Of a stretch of 5,608 nucleotides of DNA, positions 1 through 5,608 are shown piece after piece. Every line of letters begins with the position of its first letter. Within the stretch, counting starts at the first letter, position 1. The stretch comes from Alphaproteobacteria bacterium (lineage in GTDB: Bacteria > Pseudomonadota > Alphaproteobacteria > UBA828). The notes under the pieces were generated by a model, which worked only from the letters and a program-made list of their open reading frames with translations, had not been told where the DNA came from and did no database searches. The position numbers and the translations under genes are program-made. The DNA is taken from contig JAPYQV010000210.1 of NCBI GenBank assembly GCA_029937205.1, positions 1 through 5,608 on the forward strand, read 5' to 3'.

Positions 1-134
1 CCATTGGCCTTGATCTTGCGCTGCCCCTTGGCGACTTTCTTGACCATGTTGCCTTGCAGCAATACTTGACCGGCATAGGTGCGTTTGCCGTTGCCGTCAA
101 AAATTTTCACATTGGTGAATAGTGTCTGGCCCAT
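1..134 (-). CDS. Amidohydrolase family protein, N-terminal fragment (cut by window edge)
   Basis: About 44 N-terminal residues are visible. They begin MGQTLFTNVKIFDGNGKR and continue into a short beta-rich stretch (AGQVLLQGNMVKKVAKG). This is the usual opening of metal-dependent amidohydrolases (imidazolonepropionase/prolidase-like), where a 'hxNxxIFDG' strand starts the small beta-sandwich domain that precedes the TIM barrel. The metal-binding HxH motif and the rest of the barrel lie outside the window, so substrate and exact family cannot be given. Two ATG codons are adjacent (start at 137 or 134). A GGGAG Shine-Dalgarno lies upstream on the minus strand, and its spacing is about 7 bases to the ATG at 134 but only about 4 to the one at 137, so 134 is preferred. 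The gene is divergent from the dehydrogenase at 311, with 170-odd bases between them that must hold both promoters; I could not recognise a convincing -35/-10 pair there. Confidence 0.72.
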   Translation of the reverse strand, partial: MGQTLFTNVKIFDGNGKRTYAGQVLLQGNMVKKVAKGQRKIKAN

Positions 135-310
135 CATGTTACTCCCGTTTTGACTGCCGAAAAGTGTGCCCGATCAGCTGGGCGCTGAAATCTCAATATT
201 TGTCGGGAGCATAGGCGCTTTTGCCCGCCATTGCATCAAGCAATACACACGCTACCGGTGCATGGTGCTAAACTGCGGATCGCATAAGAAAATTCCGGGA
301 GAACAACAAC

Positions 311-1276
311 ATGGCCACCGTCCTGCAGACCGATTTCGCCTGGCCCGATGTGGAGATTGAACGTGCCGTCATCGAGGGCGCTGGCCACCAACTCGTCGCC
401 GGCGAATCGTCGGCATTGCCGCCCGAGCGGATAGAGGCGCTGGTCGCCGAACATAACCCGCAAGCCATCATGACGTGCTGGGCCGAGGTAACCGCCGCCG
501 CCATCGCCTCGCCGGCCAAGCTTTCCATTGTCCAGCGCATCGGTGTCGGCCTCGATAATATTGCCGTGGACGCGGCGACAGCGCGCGGCGCCTGGGTCGC
601 CAATGTGCCGGATTATTGCGTTGAGGAAGTTTCCGATCATGCGGTGGCGATGATCATGGGATGGCTGCGCGGCATCGTGCCGCTCGACCGCGAGGTCAAG
701 CAGGGCAATTGGAACCCGGCGGCGGCGCGCCTTCGCCGTGCCGCAGACCTCACCGTGGGCATACTCGGTTTTGGCCGCATCGGACGGGCGAGCGCGCGTA
801 AACTGACCGGCATCGGCCTCACCGTACTGGCCCATGATATTGCCGCGCCAGCCGATCCGGCCATCGCCGAGCTGGTCGATATGGCAGAGCTGTTGGCGCG
901 TTCTGATATTATCGTGGTGCATTTGCCGCTCACACCTGAAACCGAGCATATTGTCGATGCCGATTTCATGGCCGCCATGCGCTACGGATCGCTGCTGGTC
1001 AATGTCAGCCGCGGGCCGGTGGTCGATAACGCGTCATTGATCTGGGGTCTGGAGGACGGGCCGCTCGCCGCCGCCGCGCTCGATGTCGTCGAAGGCGAGC
1101 CCGATCCGCCGGCGGAACTGGTCGCCCGCGCCGATGTCGTCGCGACGCCCCATGTTGCTTTTTCTTCCGACGCGTCCCTGGCTGAACTGCGCCAGCGCTC
1201 GGCCGAGGAAGTAGTGCGTGTATTGGCCGGAGGCACGCCTAAAAATCCGTGCAATACGCCCGCAGCTGGCGCGTAA
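311..1276 (+). CDS. CtBP-like D-isomer-specific 2-hydroxyacid dehydrogenase (NAD-dependent)
   Basis: This 321-residue protein has the normal length for the family that reduces 2-oxoacids to D-2-hydroxyacids, or the reverse, with NAD(H) in the cytoplasm. Residues 1 to about 105 and the C-terminal end form the split substrate domain; residues about 110-285 form the Rossmann domain. Visible motifs are GFGRIG (153-158, GxGxxG nucleotide loop), NVSRGPVVD with catalytic Arg234, EGEP with Glu263, and TPHV with His281, so the Arg/Glu/His catalytic set is complete. The stretch VGLDNI (79-84), and HVAFSSDASLAELR after the catalytic His, resemble the bacterial C-terminal-binding-protein subgroup. Phe284 sits where eukaryotic CtBP has a substrate-contacting Trp. 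A GGGAG Shine-Dalgarno (297-301) lies 9 bases before the ATG. The next gene, a probable selenoprotein, starts 36 bases downstream on the same strand, suggesting an operon. The physiological substrate is unknown; phosphoglycerate, glyoxylate or another 2-oxoacid cannot be told apart from sequence. Confidence 0.9.
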   Translation: MATVLQTDFAWPDVEIERAVIEGAGHQLVAGESSALPPERIEALVAEHNPQAIMTCWAEVTAAAIASPAKLSIVQRIGVGLDNIAVDAATARGAWVANVPDYCVEEVSDHAVAMIMGWLRGIVPLDREVKQGNWNPAAARLRRAADLTVGILGFGRIGRASARKLTGIGLTVLAHDIAAPADPAIAELVDMAELLARSDIIVVHLPLTPETEHIVDADFMAAMRYGSLLVNVSRGPVVDNASLIWGLEDGPLAAAALDVVEGEPDPPAELVARADVVATPHVAFSSDASLAELRQRSAEEVVRVLAGGTPKNPCNTPAAGA

Positions 1277-1312
1277 CATTTTTGACGTACACAGGGAGGG
1301 ATTGGAAAGCCC

Positions 1313-2440
1313 ATGAGTGAAATCAGTTATCAAGACCTGGCGTGGCCGGTGCGTGACAAGGTTACCGCCGTGCAGCAAGACGCCTGGGACCGGTTGGGCC
1401 GGCCCGGCACTTGGCTGACCGGAGCGGAGCGGGTCGCTATCGCGGCGGAAGCCCGCAACGCCGGCGACTGCAAGTTGTGCCGGGATCGTCTCGCCGCTCT
1501 TTCGCCCAGGGCGGTCACCGGTGAACACGACCATCTCGGCGCTTTGTCGGAATTGGAGGTCGAGCAGATCCACCATATTTACGTGGATCCGGGCCGCCTC
1601 AACCGGGCCTGGTTTCAGGGCCTCGGTGACGGCGGCTTGGCGGAGGAGCGTTATGTTGAAACCGTCGGCGTGATCGCCACTATCGTTGCCGTCGATACAT
1701 TCACGAAAGGGCTGGGGGTCGCGCCCTGGCCATTGCCGGAGGCGCAGCCCGGCGCGCCCTCGTTAGCGCGGCCCGCGGCGGCGCGACGTCAGATGGCCTG
1801 GGTCTCGACCATCTCGCCCGAAGACGCCATCGGCACGGTGGACGAGGATATATATACGAACCGGCCGAGGGTCGCCAATATCATACAGGCCATGAGCCTG
1901 GTACCGGATGAGGTGCGGGGCTTTTTCGATCTTGTCGCCGAGCAATATCTGACGGGTGCGCAGATGTACGATTTTGACAATGAGTTTCGTGCCATCACCC
2001 ATGCCCAAATCGAATTGGTGGCCGGCCGGGTTTCCGCCTTAAACCAGTGTGTCTATTGAACTGCCAGCCATGCGCAGGTGCTCCGTGCGAGCGGCCAACA
2101 TGACGGTAGCGATTACGACCTCTCGGTAATGACCGGATCAGATAGCGCCGGCGGCGGTGTCGCCAATGGTGTCATGCTGGTGCGCTTTGCCTCGGCGGTG
2201 TTAACCAATGATGCGGATAAATTGGCGGCGGCGCGAACGGACATTGCGGCGACCATGGGCGGCGCGGCGTTGACCGATACGGCTGGTGTGGCGGCGCTCT
2301 TTAACGCCATCGACCGGGTCGCCGATGCTACCGGCATCCCCATGGAGGCGGAGAAGGCAGCGGATACGGCGGATTTTCGTGCCGCCATCGGTGTTGATAA
2401 TTTCGCCGCCGCGGCCGAGAAAGGCAACGCCCCGGATTAA
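1313..2440 (+). CDS. AhpD-like / carboxymuconolactone-decarboxylase-fold selenoprotein with CxxU active site (in-frame TGA)
   Basis: The reading frame from ATG 1313 to TAA 2438-2440 is open except for one TGA at 2057-2059. Read as selenocysteine, it encodes 375 residues. The C-terminal half carries the AhpD-type redox site: Glu234, Cys246-Val-Tyr-Sec249, His253. The spacing is the same as Glu118/Cys130/Cys133/His137 of M. tuberculosis AhpD, with Tyr248 at the His132 position. AhpD proteins are helical alkylhydroperoxidase/thiol-disulfide enzymes. The N-terminal half looks like a second, related helical unit with its own Cys53-Lys-Leu-Cys56, then YVETVGVIATIVAVDTF (119-135) and a proline-rich linker (about 142-150), all typical of large CMD-like proteins. 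After the TGA the frame stays GC-rich and codes for an Ala-rich helical tail (RVADATGIP) typical of the family. The likely Shine-Dalgarno is GGGAGGG (1294-1300), 12 bases from the ATG, with a weaker GGAAAG nearer. It is probably co-transcribed with the dehydrogenase upstream. A sequencing error or nonsense mutation of a TGC/TGT Cys codon is the main alternative. The substrate is unknown. Confidence 0.85.
2057..2059 (+). other. Probable selenocysteine codon (in-frame TGA, residue 249)
   Basis: The TGA lies in the frame of the AhpD-like gene directly after Asn-Gln-Cys-Val-Tyr and before Thr-Ala-Ser-His. It occupies the position of the second Cys of the family's CxxC motif, with the conserved His four residues later. 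A catalytic Cys position replaced by TGA, with homology continuing on both sides, is the classic sign of a Sec codon. No in-frame start with a Shine-Dalgarno follows it: the first candidate, GTG at 2078, is preceded by GCCATGCGCAG, which has no purine-rich site at useful spacing. That argues against an independent downstream gene. Confidence 0.82.
2060..2095 (+). promoter_or_regulatory. Candidate bacterial SECIS element (selenocysteine insertion hairpin)
   Basis: Immediately 3' of the TGA, CGCA (2073-2076) pairs with TGCG (2086-2089) around a 9-base loop GGTGCTCCG (2077-2085). A lower helix, GCC (2067-2069) with GGC (2093-2095), is separated from it by a 3x3 internal loop. The loop opens with GG 17 bases after the TGA. 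In Escherichia coli fdhF the SelB-binding loop also begins GGU, about 18 bases after the UGA. GG (2077-2078) could also pair with CC (2083-2084), leaving G2085 bulged and a 4-base loop. A competing fold is GCTC (2080-2083) with GAGC (2089-2092) and loop CGTGC, which also has a G in the first two loop positions. Folding was done by eye only. Confidence 0.6.
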
Positions 2441-2763
2441 ACTTCCGGTTCGTTGCCGTATAGCGGGATCGCCAGCATCAGCGCGCTCAGGCTTTTGCCG
2501 TGGATGTCCAGCGCGGTGGTGGCGGTAACGCTGCCGCCGCGCACATTTTCGATGACAAAATTCATCGCCAGCAGATTGGGCAAGGTGTAGCGCCGCACCG
2601 GGCCGTGGGCGACGGGCGCGAATGCCGCCAGCACGCGCGCCTCGCTGAGCTCGCGCAGAAGGCGTTCGTAACCGACGCTGTCATAAGCGATCACCGAGAT
2701 ATTGATATTGTGGCCTTTGTCGCCGGCGCGGGAATGCGCAAGATCGCGTACGGTCATGGTCAT
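2437..2763 (-). CDS. AtuA C-terminal-domain-like protein (small AtuA-associated subunit)
   Basis: This 108-residue protein opens MTMTVRDLAHSRAGDKGHNI, the signature (LRDLAHxRSGDKG followed by NI.V.A) of the small domain found at the C-terminus of many AtuA/DUF1446 proteins or encoded as a separate small gene next to them. The mid-protein stretch VRRYTLPNLLAMNFVI and the segment LSALMLAIPL near the C-terminus also fit that domain. AtuA is named from the acyclic terpene utilization cluster of Pseudomonas; the biochemical role of this domain is not settled. It lies 13 bases downstream of the atuA-like frame on the same strand, so the two are expected to be co-transcribed. Two ATG codons (2763 and 2757) are possible starts, with no strong Shine-Dalgarno for either. 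Its stop codon overlaps the stop of the convergent selenoprotein gene (shared TTAA at 2437-2440). Confidence 0.8.
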   Translation of the reverse strand: MTMTVRDLAHSRAGDKGHNINISVIAYDSVGYERLLRELSEARVLAAFAPVAHGPVRRYTLPNLLAMNFVIENVRGGSVTATTALDIHGKSLSALMLAIPLYGNEPEV

Positions 2764-2776
2764 GACGCGGTCATAC

Positions 2777-3505
2777 TCATGGCGCTTCGATCTGTTTAAC
2801 GCTTATCGGCACCAAATCGCGCTCGAGGAGTACGGACTGCACAGCGAGAATTTCGCGGACGCTGCTGAAATCTCCGGCGCCGCCCGACGGGCCGTTGGTG
2901 TAAAGCGCGGCAACTTCCCAGCCCACCGCTTCGGCAGCCGCGCGGCTTTCCGACCGCCCGGCGACGCGCAAGCGTACTTCATAGGGCTCAGGCCGCCCTT
3001 TGCCCGGTCCGTGCAGGCTGTCGAGGCCGATCAAATCAATGCGCAAATCGTCGAATGAAAAGCCGCGTATGCTCAGGCGCTCTTTGACGATGTTGCCGGC
3101 GAGGTGGGCGCGTGCCACCGCGCCTGGCCCGCCGTAAGAGAGCTGGCCCTCACCGAGATAGCCGTCGAAATAGCCGACACTCACTTTGTAGCTCGGCGTG
3201 CGCGGCGTGGCGCGGGCGCCACTGAGCTGAATTCGGTCGGGCGCCACTTCGGCAAGAGATATCGCGCTCATATCGAGCACACAATCGGGGGTGATGTAGG
3301 CAGCGGGATCGTCGATTTCGACTATTTTCTCAAAATCAGGGTGCGCGACATTGCCGATTTCAAGCGCCTGCATGGCGAGCAGCTCATTGCCCTTCCGGGC
3401 GTGCGCCAAACGCGGACATTTTTCGTTATGAAAGAGGTAATAGACAACGCGCCGCTTGAATTTTGAATAGGCGAGCGCGCCATTGAATTGACCGTCAATC
3501 GCCAT
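2777..3505 (-). CDS. AtuA/DUF1446 family protein, N-terminally truncated (possible pseudogene)
   Basis: Residues from about 63 to 225 of this 242-residue frame match the C-terminal part of AtuA/DUF1446 proteins: DDPAAYITPDC (65-75), RIQLSGA (91-97), KVSVGYFDGY (107-116), SYGGPGA (123-129), RIDLIGLDSLHGP (155-167), PYEVRLRVAGR (174-184), and LYTNGPSGG (201-209) followed by SSVREILAVQS. Whole family members are about 440 residues or more before the small C-terminal domain, so roughly the first half, including the conserved glycine-rich N-terminal region, is absent. The first 60 or so residues do not look like the family, and the DNA there is more AT-rich than the rest. An in-frame TAA at 3509-3511 closes the frame just upstream of the ATG at 3503-3505, and no Shine-Dalgarno precedes that ATG. 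The gene is therefore probably a remnant left by deletion or rearrangement, although the retained half shows no internal stop. It is followed 13 bases later by the AtuA C-terminal-domain gene. Confidence 0.75.
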   Translation of the reverse strand: MAIDGQFNGALAYSKFKRRVVYYLFHNEKCPRLAHARKGNELLAMQALEIGNVAHPDFEKIVEIDDPAAYITPDCVLDMSAISLAEVAPDRIQLSGARATPRTPSYKVSVGYFDGYLGEGQLSYGGPGAVARAHLAGNIVKERLSIRGFSFDDLRIDLIGLDSLHGPGKGRPEPYEVRLRVAGRSESRAAAEAVGWEVAALYTNGPSGGAGDFSSVREILAVQSVLLERDLVPISVKQIEAP

Positions 3506-3521
3506 AAATTAACTAGGTACT

Positions 3522-3539
3522 GGGCAAGATTAATTGCCC
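3522..3539. repeat. Perfect 6-bp inverted repeat in the divergent intergenic region (possible operator)
   Basis: GGGCAA (3522-3527) and TTGCCC (3534-3539) are exact reverse complements separated by GATTAA. They sit in the 57-base gap between the start of the truncated atuA frame and the CBS-domain gene, 23 bases before the CBS start. A TTGACC box (3488-3493) upstream could be a -35, with only a poor -10 near 3510-3516, so the repeat would lie at the early transcribed region of the CBS gene. It could be a dimeric regulator site or a leader hairpin; nothing in the sequence decides. Confidence 0.4.
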
Positions 3540-3562
3540 CATAAATCGGATCGGAGGGGACT

Positions 3563-4000
3563 ATGCAAGTTGCAGCAATACTTCGAACCAAGGGAAATAC
3601 GGTTGCGCGGTCGGGCTCAGATATTAGTGTAGAAAACTCCCTTAACATACTGAAACAACAACATATTGATGCCGTGGTTGTGGCCGATGATGATAGAACT
3701 TTGAAGGGCATACTCTCGGAGCGCGATATTGTCCGAGGCCTGGCGGATCACGGCGCCGAGGCCCTCGACTTCCCGGTGATGGCGCTGATGACCAGCGAGG
3801 TAATCACCTGTTCGGAGGACCGCAGTGTTGATGAATTGATGCGGGATATGACCGAACACCGCATCCGCCATCTGCCGGTGATGCGCGATGGCCGTTTGGC
3901 CGGTATCGTCTCGATCGGCGATTTGGTGAAGTACCGCCTCGACGAACTCGAACTCGAAGGCGAGCGCGACGCCATGCGGGATTACATCGCGACTGGCTAG
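3563..4000 (+). CDS. Stand-alone two-CBS-domain protein
   Basis: The protein has 145 residues and consists of little more than a CBS pair (Bateman module). Such modules bind adenosyl ligands (AMP, ATP, SAM or NAD-type) and act as energy or metabolite sensors, usually in the cytoplasm. CBS1 covers about residues 8-60 and ends in GILSERDIVR (49-58). CBS2 covers about 73-125, with MTSEVITC (76-83), HRIRHLPV (99-106) and GIVSIGDLVK (114-123). The acidic helical tail (about 126-142) is common in this alphaproteobacterial group. No catalytic or membrane domain is attached, so the partner is unknown. A GGAGG Shine-Dalgarno (3553-3557) lies 5 bases before the ATG. Roughly the first 50 codons use more A/T than the rest of the gene. 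It is divergent from the atuA remnant and convergent with the acyl-CoA ligase, with 22 bases between stops. Confidence 0.9.
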   Translation: MQVAAILRTKGNTVARSGSDISVENSLNILKQQHIDAVVVADDDRTLKGILSERDIVRGLADHGAEALDFPVMALMTSEVITCSEDRSVDELMRDMTEHRIRHLPVMRDGRLAGIVSIGDLVKYRLDELELEGERDAMRDYIATG

Positions 4001-4022
4001 GCGGAAGGCATATTATGACGGC

Positions 4023-5608
4023 CTATTCGCCGGAATAGCGGTTGGCAAATCTTTCGCGTAGCGCGGTCTTGAGGAATTTGCCGGTCGACGTGCGCGGGAT
4101 TTCGTCGATCACCTCATAGGCATCCGGCAGCCACCATTTGGCAAAGCTCTTGCCGAGATATTCCGTGAGGGTAGCCGCATTCACTTCGGCGCCGTCCGCC
4201 GCCACCACCACGGCGAGCGGGCGCTCGGACCATTTGTCGTGCGCGACGGCGATCACCGCCGCCTCGCGCACGCTTTCATGGCCCATCAAAGCGTTTTCGA
4301 GATCGACCGAGGAAATCCACTCACCGCCGGATTTGATTAAATCCTTGGTACGGTCGGTAATTTTGACATAGCCCTCTGGATCGATGGTCACCACGTCGCC
4401 GGTGCCAAACCAGCCGTCGGCGGTCCATTTGTCCCGGCCTTCCTCGGATTTGTAATAGCTCGCCGCAACCCAGGGCCCGCGCACTTGAAACTCGCCCATG
4501 CTTTTGCCGTCCCACGCCGCCTCGCCTTTGTCATCGAAGACGCGAGCCTCCACATAAGGCATCGGCATGCCTTGCTTGGCGCGCACCTGATAGCGTTCGT
4601 CCTCGCTCAATTCCTCCATGCCGCGCTTGAGGCGCGAGATGGTGCCGAGCGGCGTCAGTTCTGTCATGCCCCAGGCGTGGATGGCGGCGATGCCGTGTTT
4701 GTTGAAGCCGCGAATCATGCTCTCCGGCAGGGCCGAGCCGCCGACGACGGTGCGAAAATCCGGATGCAACTTCCAGCGCGATGCATCGGTTTCCAACGCT
4801 TGCAGGATGCCGATCCAAATGGTCGGCACCCCGGCGGCGAGGGTGACTTGCTCGGCTTCACAAAGTCCTAGAAGACTCTCGGCATCCATATGCGGTCCGG
4901 GAAAGGCGATCTTGCTGCCGACCATCACCGCCAGATAGGCCAGACCCCAGGCATTGGCGTGAAACATCGGCACCACTGGCATCAATACATCGCGCTGAGC
5001 CAGGCCGATGATGTCAGGCAGGCCGGCGCAAAAGGTATGCAGCACCATGGCGCGGTGGGAGTAGGCGACGCCCTTTGGCTTGCCTGTCGTGCCCGAGGTG
5101 TAGCACATGCCGCAGGCGGCATTTTCGTCGAGCTCCGGGAAATTATAGTCGGCCGGGCCGGAGCTCAGAAATTCCTCGTAATTCTCCAAACCGTCGGGGA
5201 TTGGCGCGCCGGTGAGCGACACCACGAATACACGCTCGAAATTGACCTTGTCCTTGATCTTCTCGTAGATCGGCAGCAGCACATCGTCGACAATCAGAAA
5301 ACGGTCCTCTGCATGATTGGCGATGAAGGCGATATCGTTCTCATGCAGGCGGAAATTAAGCGTATGCAGCGCGCCGCCGGAACACGGCACGGCAAAATAA
5401 ATTTCGAGATGGGCGTAGCTGTTCCACATGATCGTGGCGACACGCTCGCCGCGCTTGAGGCCGGCGGCATCCAGGGCCGAGGCCAACTGGGTGGCGCGGC
5501 GGTGAAAATCGGCAAAGCTGTGGCGGTGCAGTGATTTATCCGGCATATGGGTGACGATTTCCACTTCCGGGAACAGTTTTCCCGCGCGCTCCAGCATCGG
5601 CGTCAGCG
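4023..5608 (-). CDS. Fatty-acyl-CoA synthetase, AMP-binding (ANL) superfamily; start beyond window edge
   Basis: It activates a carboxylic acid to its acyl-CoA through an acyl-adenylate, using ATP and CoA. Numbering from an internal Met at 5597, the visible motifs are the phosphate loop TSGTTGKPKG (167-176), WGMTE (309-313), WFGTGD (396-401) and the hinge DRTKDLIKSGGEWIS (415-429). Near the C-terminus is RTSTGKFLK, with the adenylation Lys507. All core ANL motifs are present, so the enzyme should be active. The sequence upstream of Met5597 remains in frame to the window edge and reads Leu-Thr-Pro before Met-Leu-Glu-Arg, which is the usual lead-in of medium/long-chain acyl-CoA synthetases of the AlkK/FadD type. 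The true start therefore lies outside the window by perhaps 15-25 residues. MPVVPMFHANAWGLAY (206-221) also fits that subgroup. Chain-length preference cannot be read from sequence. The 3' end converges on the CBS-domain gene. Confidence 0.92.
   Translation of the reverse strand, partial: LTPMLERAGKLFPEVEIVTHMPDKSLHRHSFADFHRRATQLASALDAAGLKRGERVATIMWNSYAHLEIYFAVPCSGGALHTLNFRLHENDIAFIANHAEDRFLIVDDVLLPIYEKIKDKVNFERVFVVSLTGAPIPDGLENYEEFLSSGPADYNFPELDENAACGMCYTSGTTGKPKGVAYSHRAMVLHTFCAGLPDIIGLAQRDVLMPVVPMFHANAWGLAYLAVMVGSKIAFPGPHMDAESLLGLCEAEQVTLAAGVPTIWIGILQALETDASRWKLHPDFRTVVGGSALPESMIRGFNKHGIAAIHAWGMTELTPLGTISRLKRGMEELSEDERYQVRAKQGMPMPYVEARVFDDKGEAAWDGKSMGEFQVRGPWVAASYYKSEEGRDKWTADGWFGTGDVVTIDPEGYVKITDRTKDLIKSGGEWISSVDLENALMGHESVREAAVIAVAHDKWSERPLAVVVAADGAEVNAATLTEYLGKSFAKWWLPDAYEVIDEIPRTSTGKFLKTALRERFANRYSGE

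Noticed and set aside
138..310. Promoters for the divergent amidohydrolase and dehydrogenase genes
   Set aside because: They must be present, and TG-C-TAAACT (266-274) resembles an extended -10. No -35 box sits at suitable spacing, so the site cannot be assigned.
236..949. Long minus-strand open frame opposite the dehydrogenase
   Set aside because: It is an antisense shadow of a well-supported dehydrogenase gene with a complete catalytic set. Its translation is rich in Arg, Gly and His with no recognisable family.
1848..1858. Short alternating AT run (GATATATATAC) inside the selenoprotein gene
   Set aside because: It is explained by coding sequence (Asp-Ile-Tyr-Thr-Asn) and has no promoter context or downstream gene.
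2078..2440. A separate 120-residue gene starting at GTG 2078
   Set aside because: There is no Shine-Dalgarno before the GTG, the frame is the same as the upstream AhpD-like gene, and the residues between the TGA and 2078 include the conserved active-site His253. It is best read as the C-terminal part of the selenoprotein.
4023..4038. Inverted repeat CTATTC-GCCG-GAATAG at the end of the acyl-CoA ligase gene as a terminator
   Set aside because: The 6-bp stem lies inside the last codons of the ligase, is AT-rich in its stem, and is followed by no T-run on either strand. It is too weak to call a terminator.
4890..5534. 214-residue plus-strand open frame opposite the acyl-CoA ligase
   Set aside because: It is a shadow frame in GC-rich DNA. 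The minus-strand frame carries all ANL motifs and this one carries none.

Overview
This is a GC-rich, gene-dense bacterial window. Codon use, the acyl-CoA ligase and AtuA-type genes, and the compact layout suggest a proteobacterium, most likely an alphaproteobacterium. That placement is inference; no rRNA or other phylogenetic marker is present.

Layout. The left edge holds the N-terminal end of a minus-strand amidohydrolase (1-134, cut by the window edge). After a 173-base divergent intergenic region, a plus-strand pair follows: a CtBP-like D-2-hydroxyacid dehydrogenase (311-1276) and, 36 bases downstream, an AhpD-like/carboxymuconolactone-decarboxylase-fold protein (1313-2440). Next come two minus-strand genes of the AtuA type: a small AtuA C-terminal-domain-like protein (2437-2763) and the C-terminal part of an AtuA/DUF1446 protein whose N-terminal half is missing (2777-3505). 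A plus-strand two-CBS-domain protein (3563-4000) is convergent with a minus-strand fatty-acyl-CoA ligase (4023-5608, start beyond the right edge).

Main result. The AhpD-like gene is interrupted by an in-frame TGA at 2057-2059, exactly where the second cysteine of the CxxC redox motif belongs. Reading TGA as selenocysteine gives one 375-residue protein with C246-V-Y-U249 followed by H253. E234 is also in place, so the spacing E-(12)-C-(3)-U-(4)-H matches the AhpD active site (E118, C130, C133, H137 in the Mycobacterium tuberculosis enzyme). A hairpin just 3' of the TGA has a 4-bp upper stem and a loop beginning GG 17 bases after the TGA, which is compatible with a bacterial SECIS element. The gene is therefore best annotated as a CxxU selenoprotein. 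A routine gene caller would split it into a 248-residue protein and a spurious 120-residue one.

How the genes may work together. The dehydrogenase and selenoprotein are probably co-transcribed and may join 2-oxo/2-hydroxyacid redox chemistry to thiol/selenol peroxide chemistry; this is inference from position only. The AtuA-type pair and the acyl-CoA ligase point to acyl-CoA or terpenoid-like catabolism nearby, but the truncated atuA suggests that part of this locus has decayed or been rearranged.
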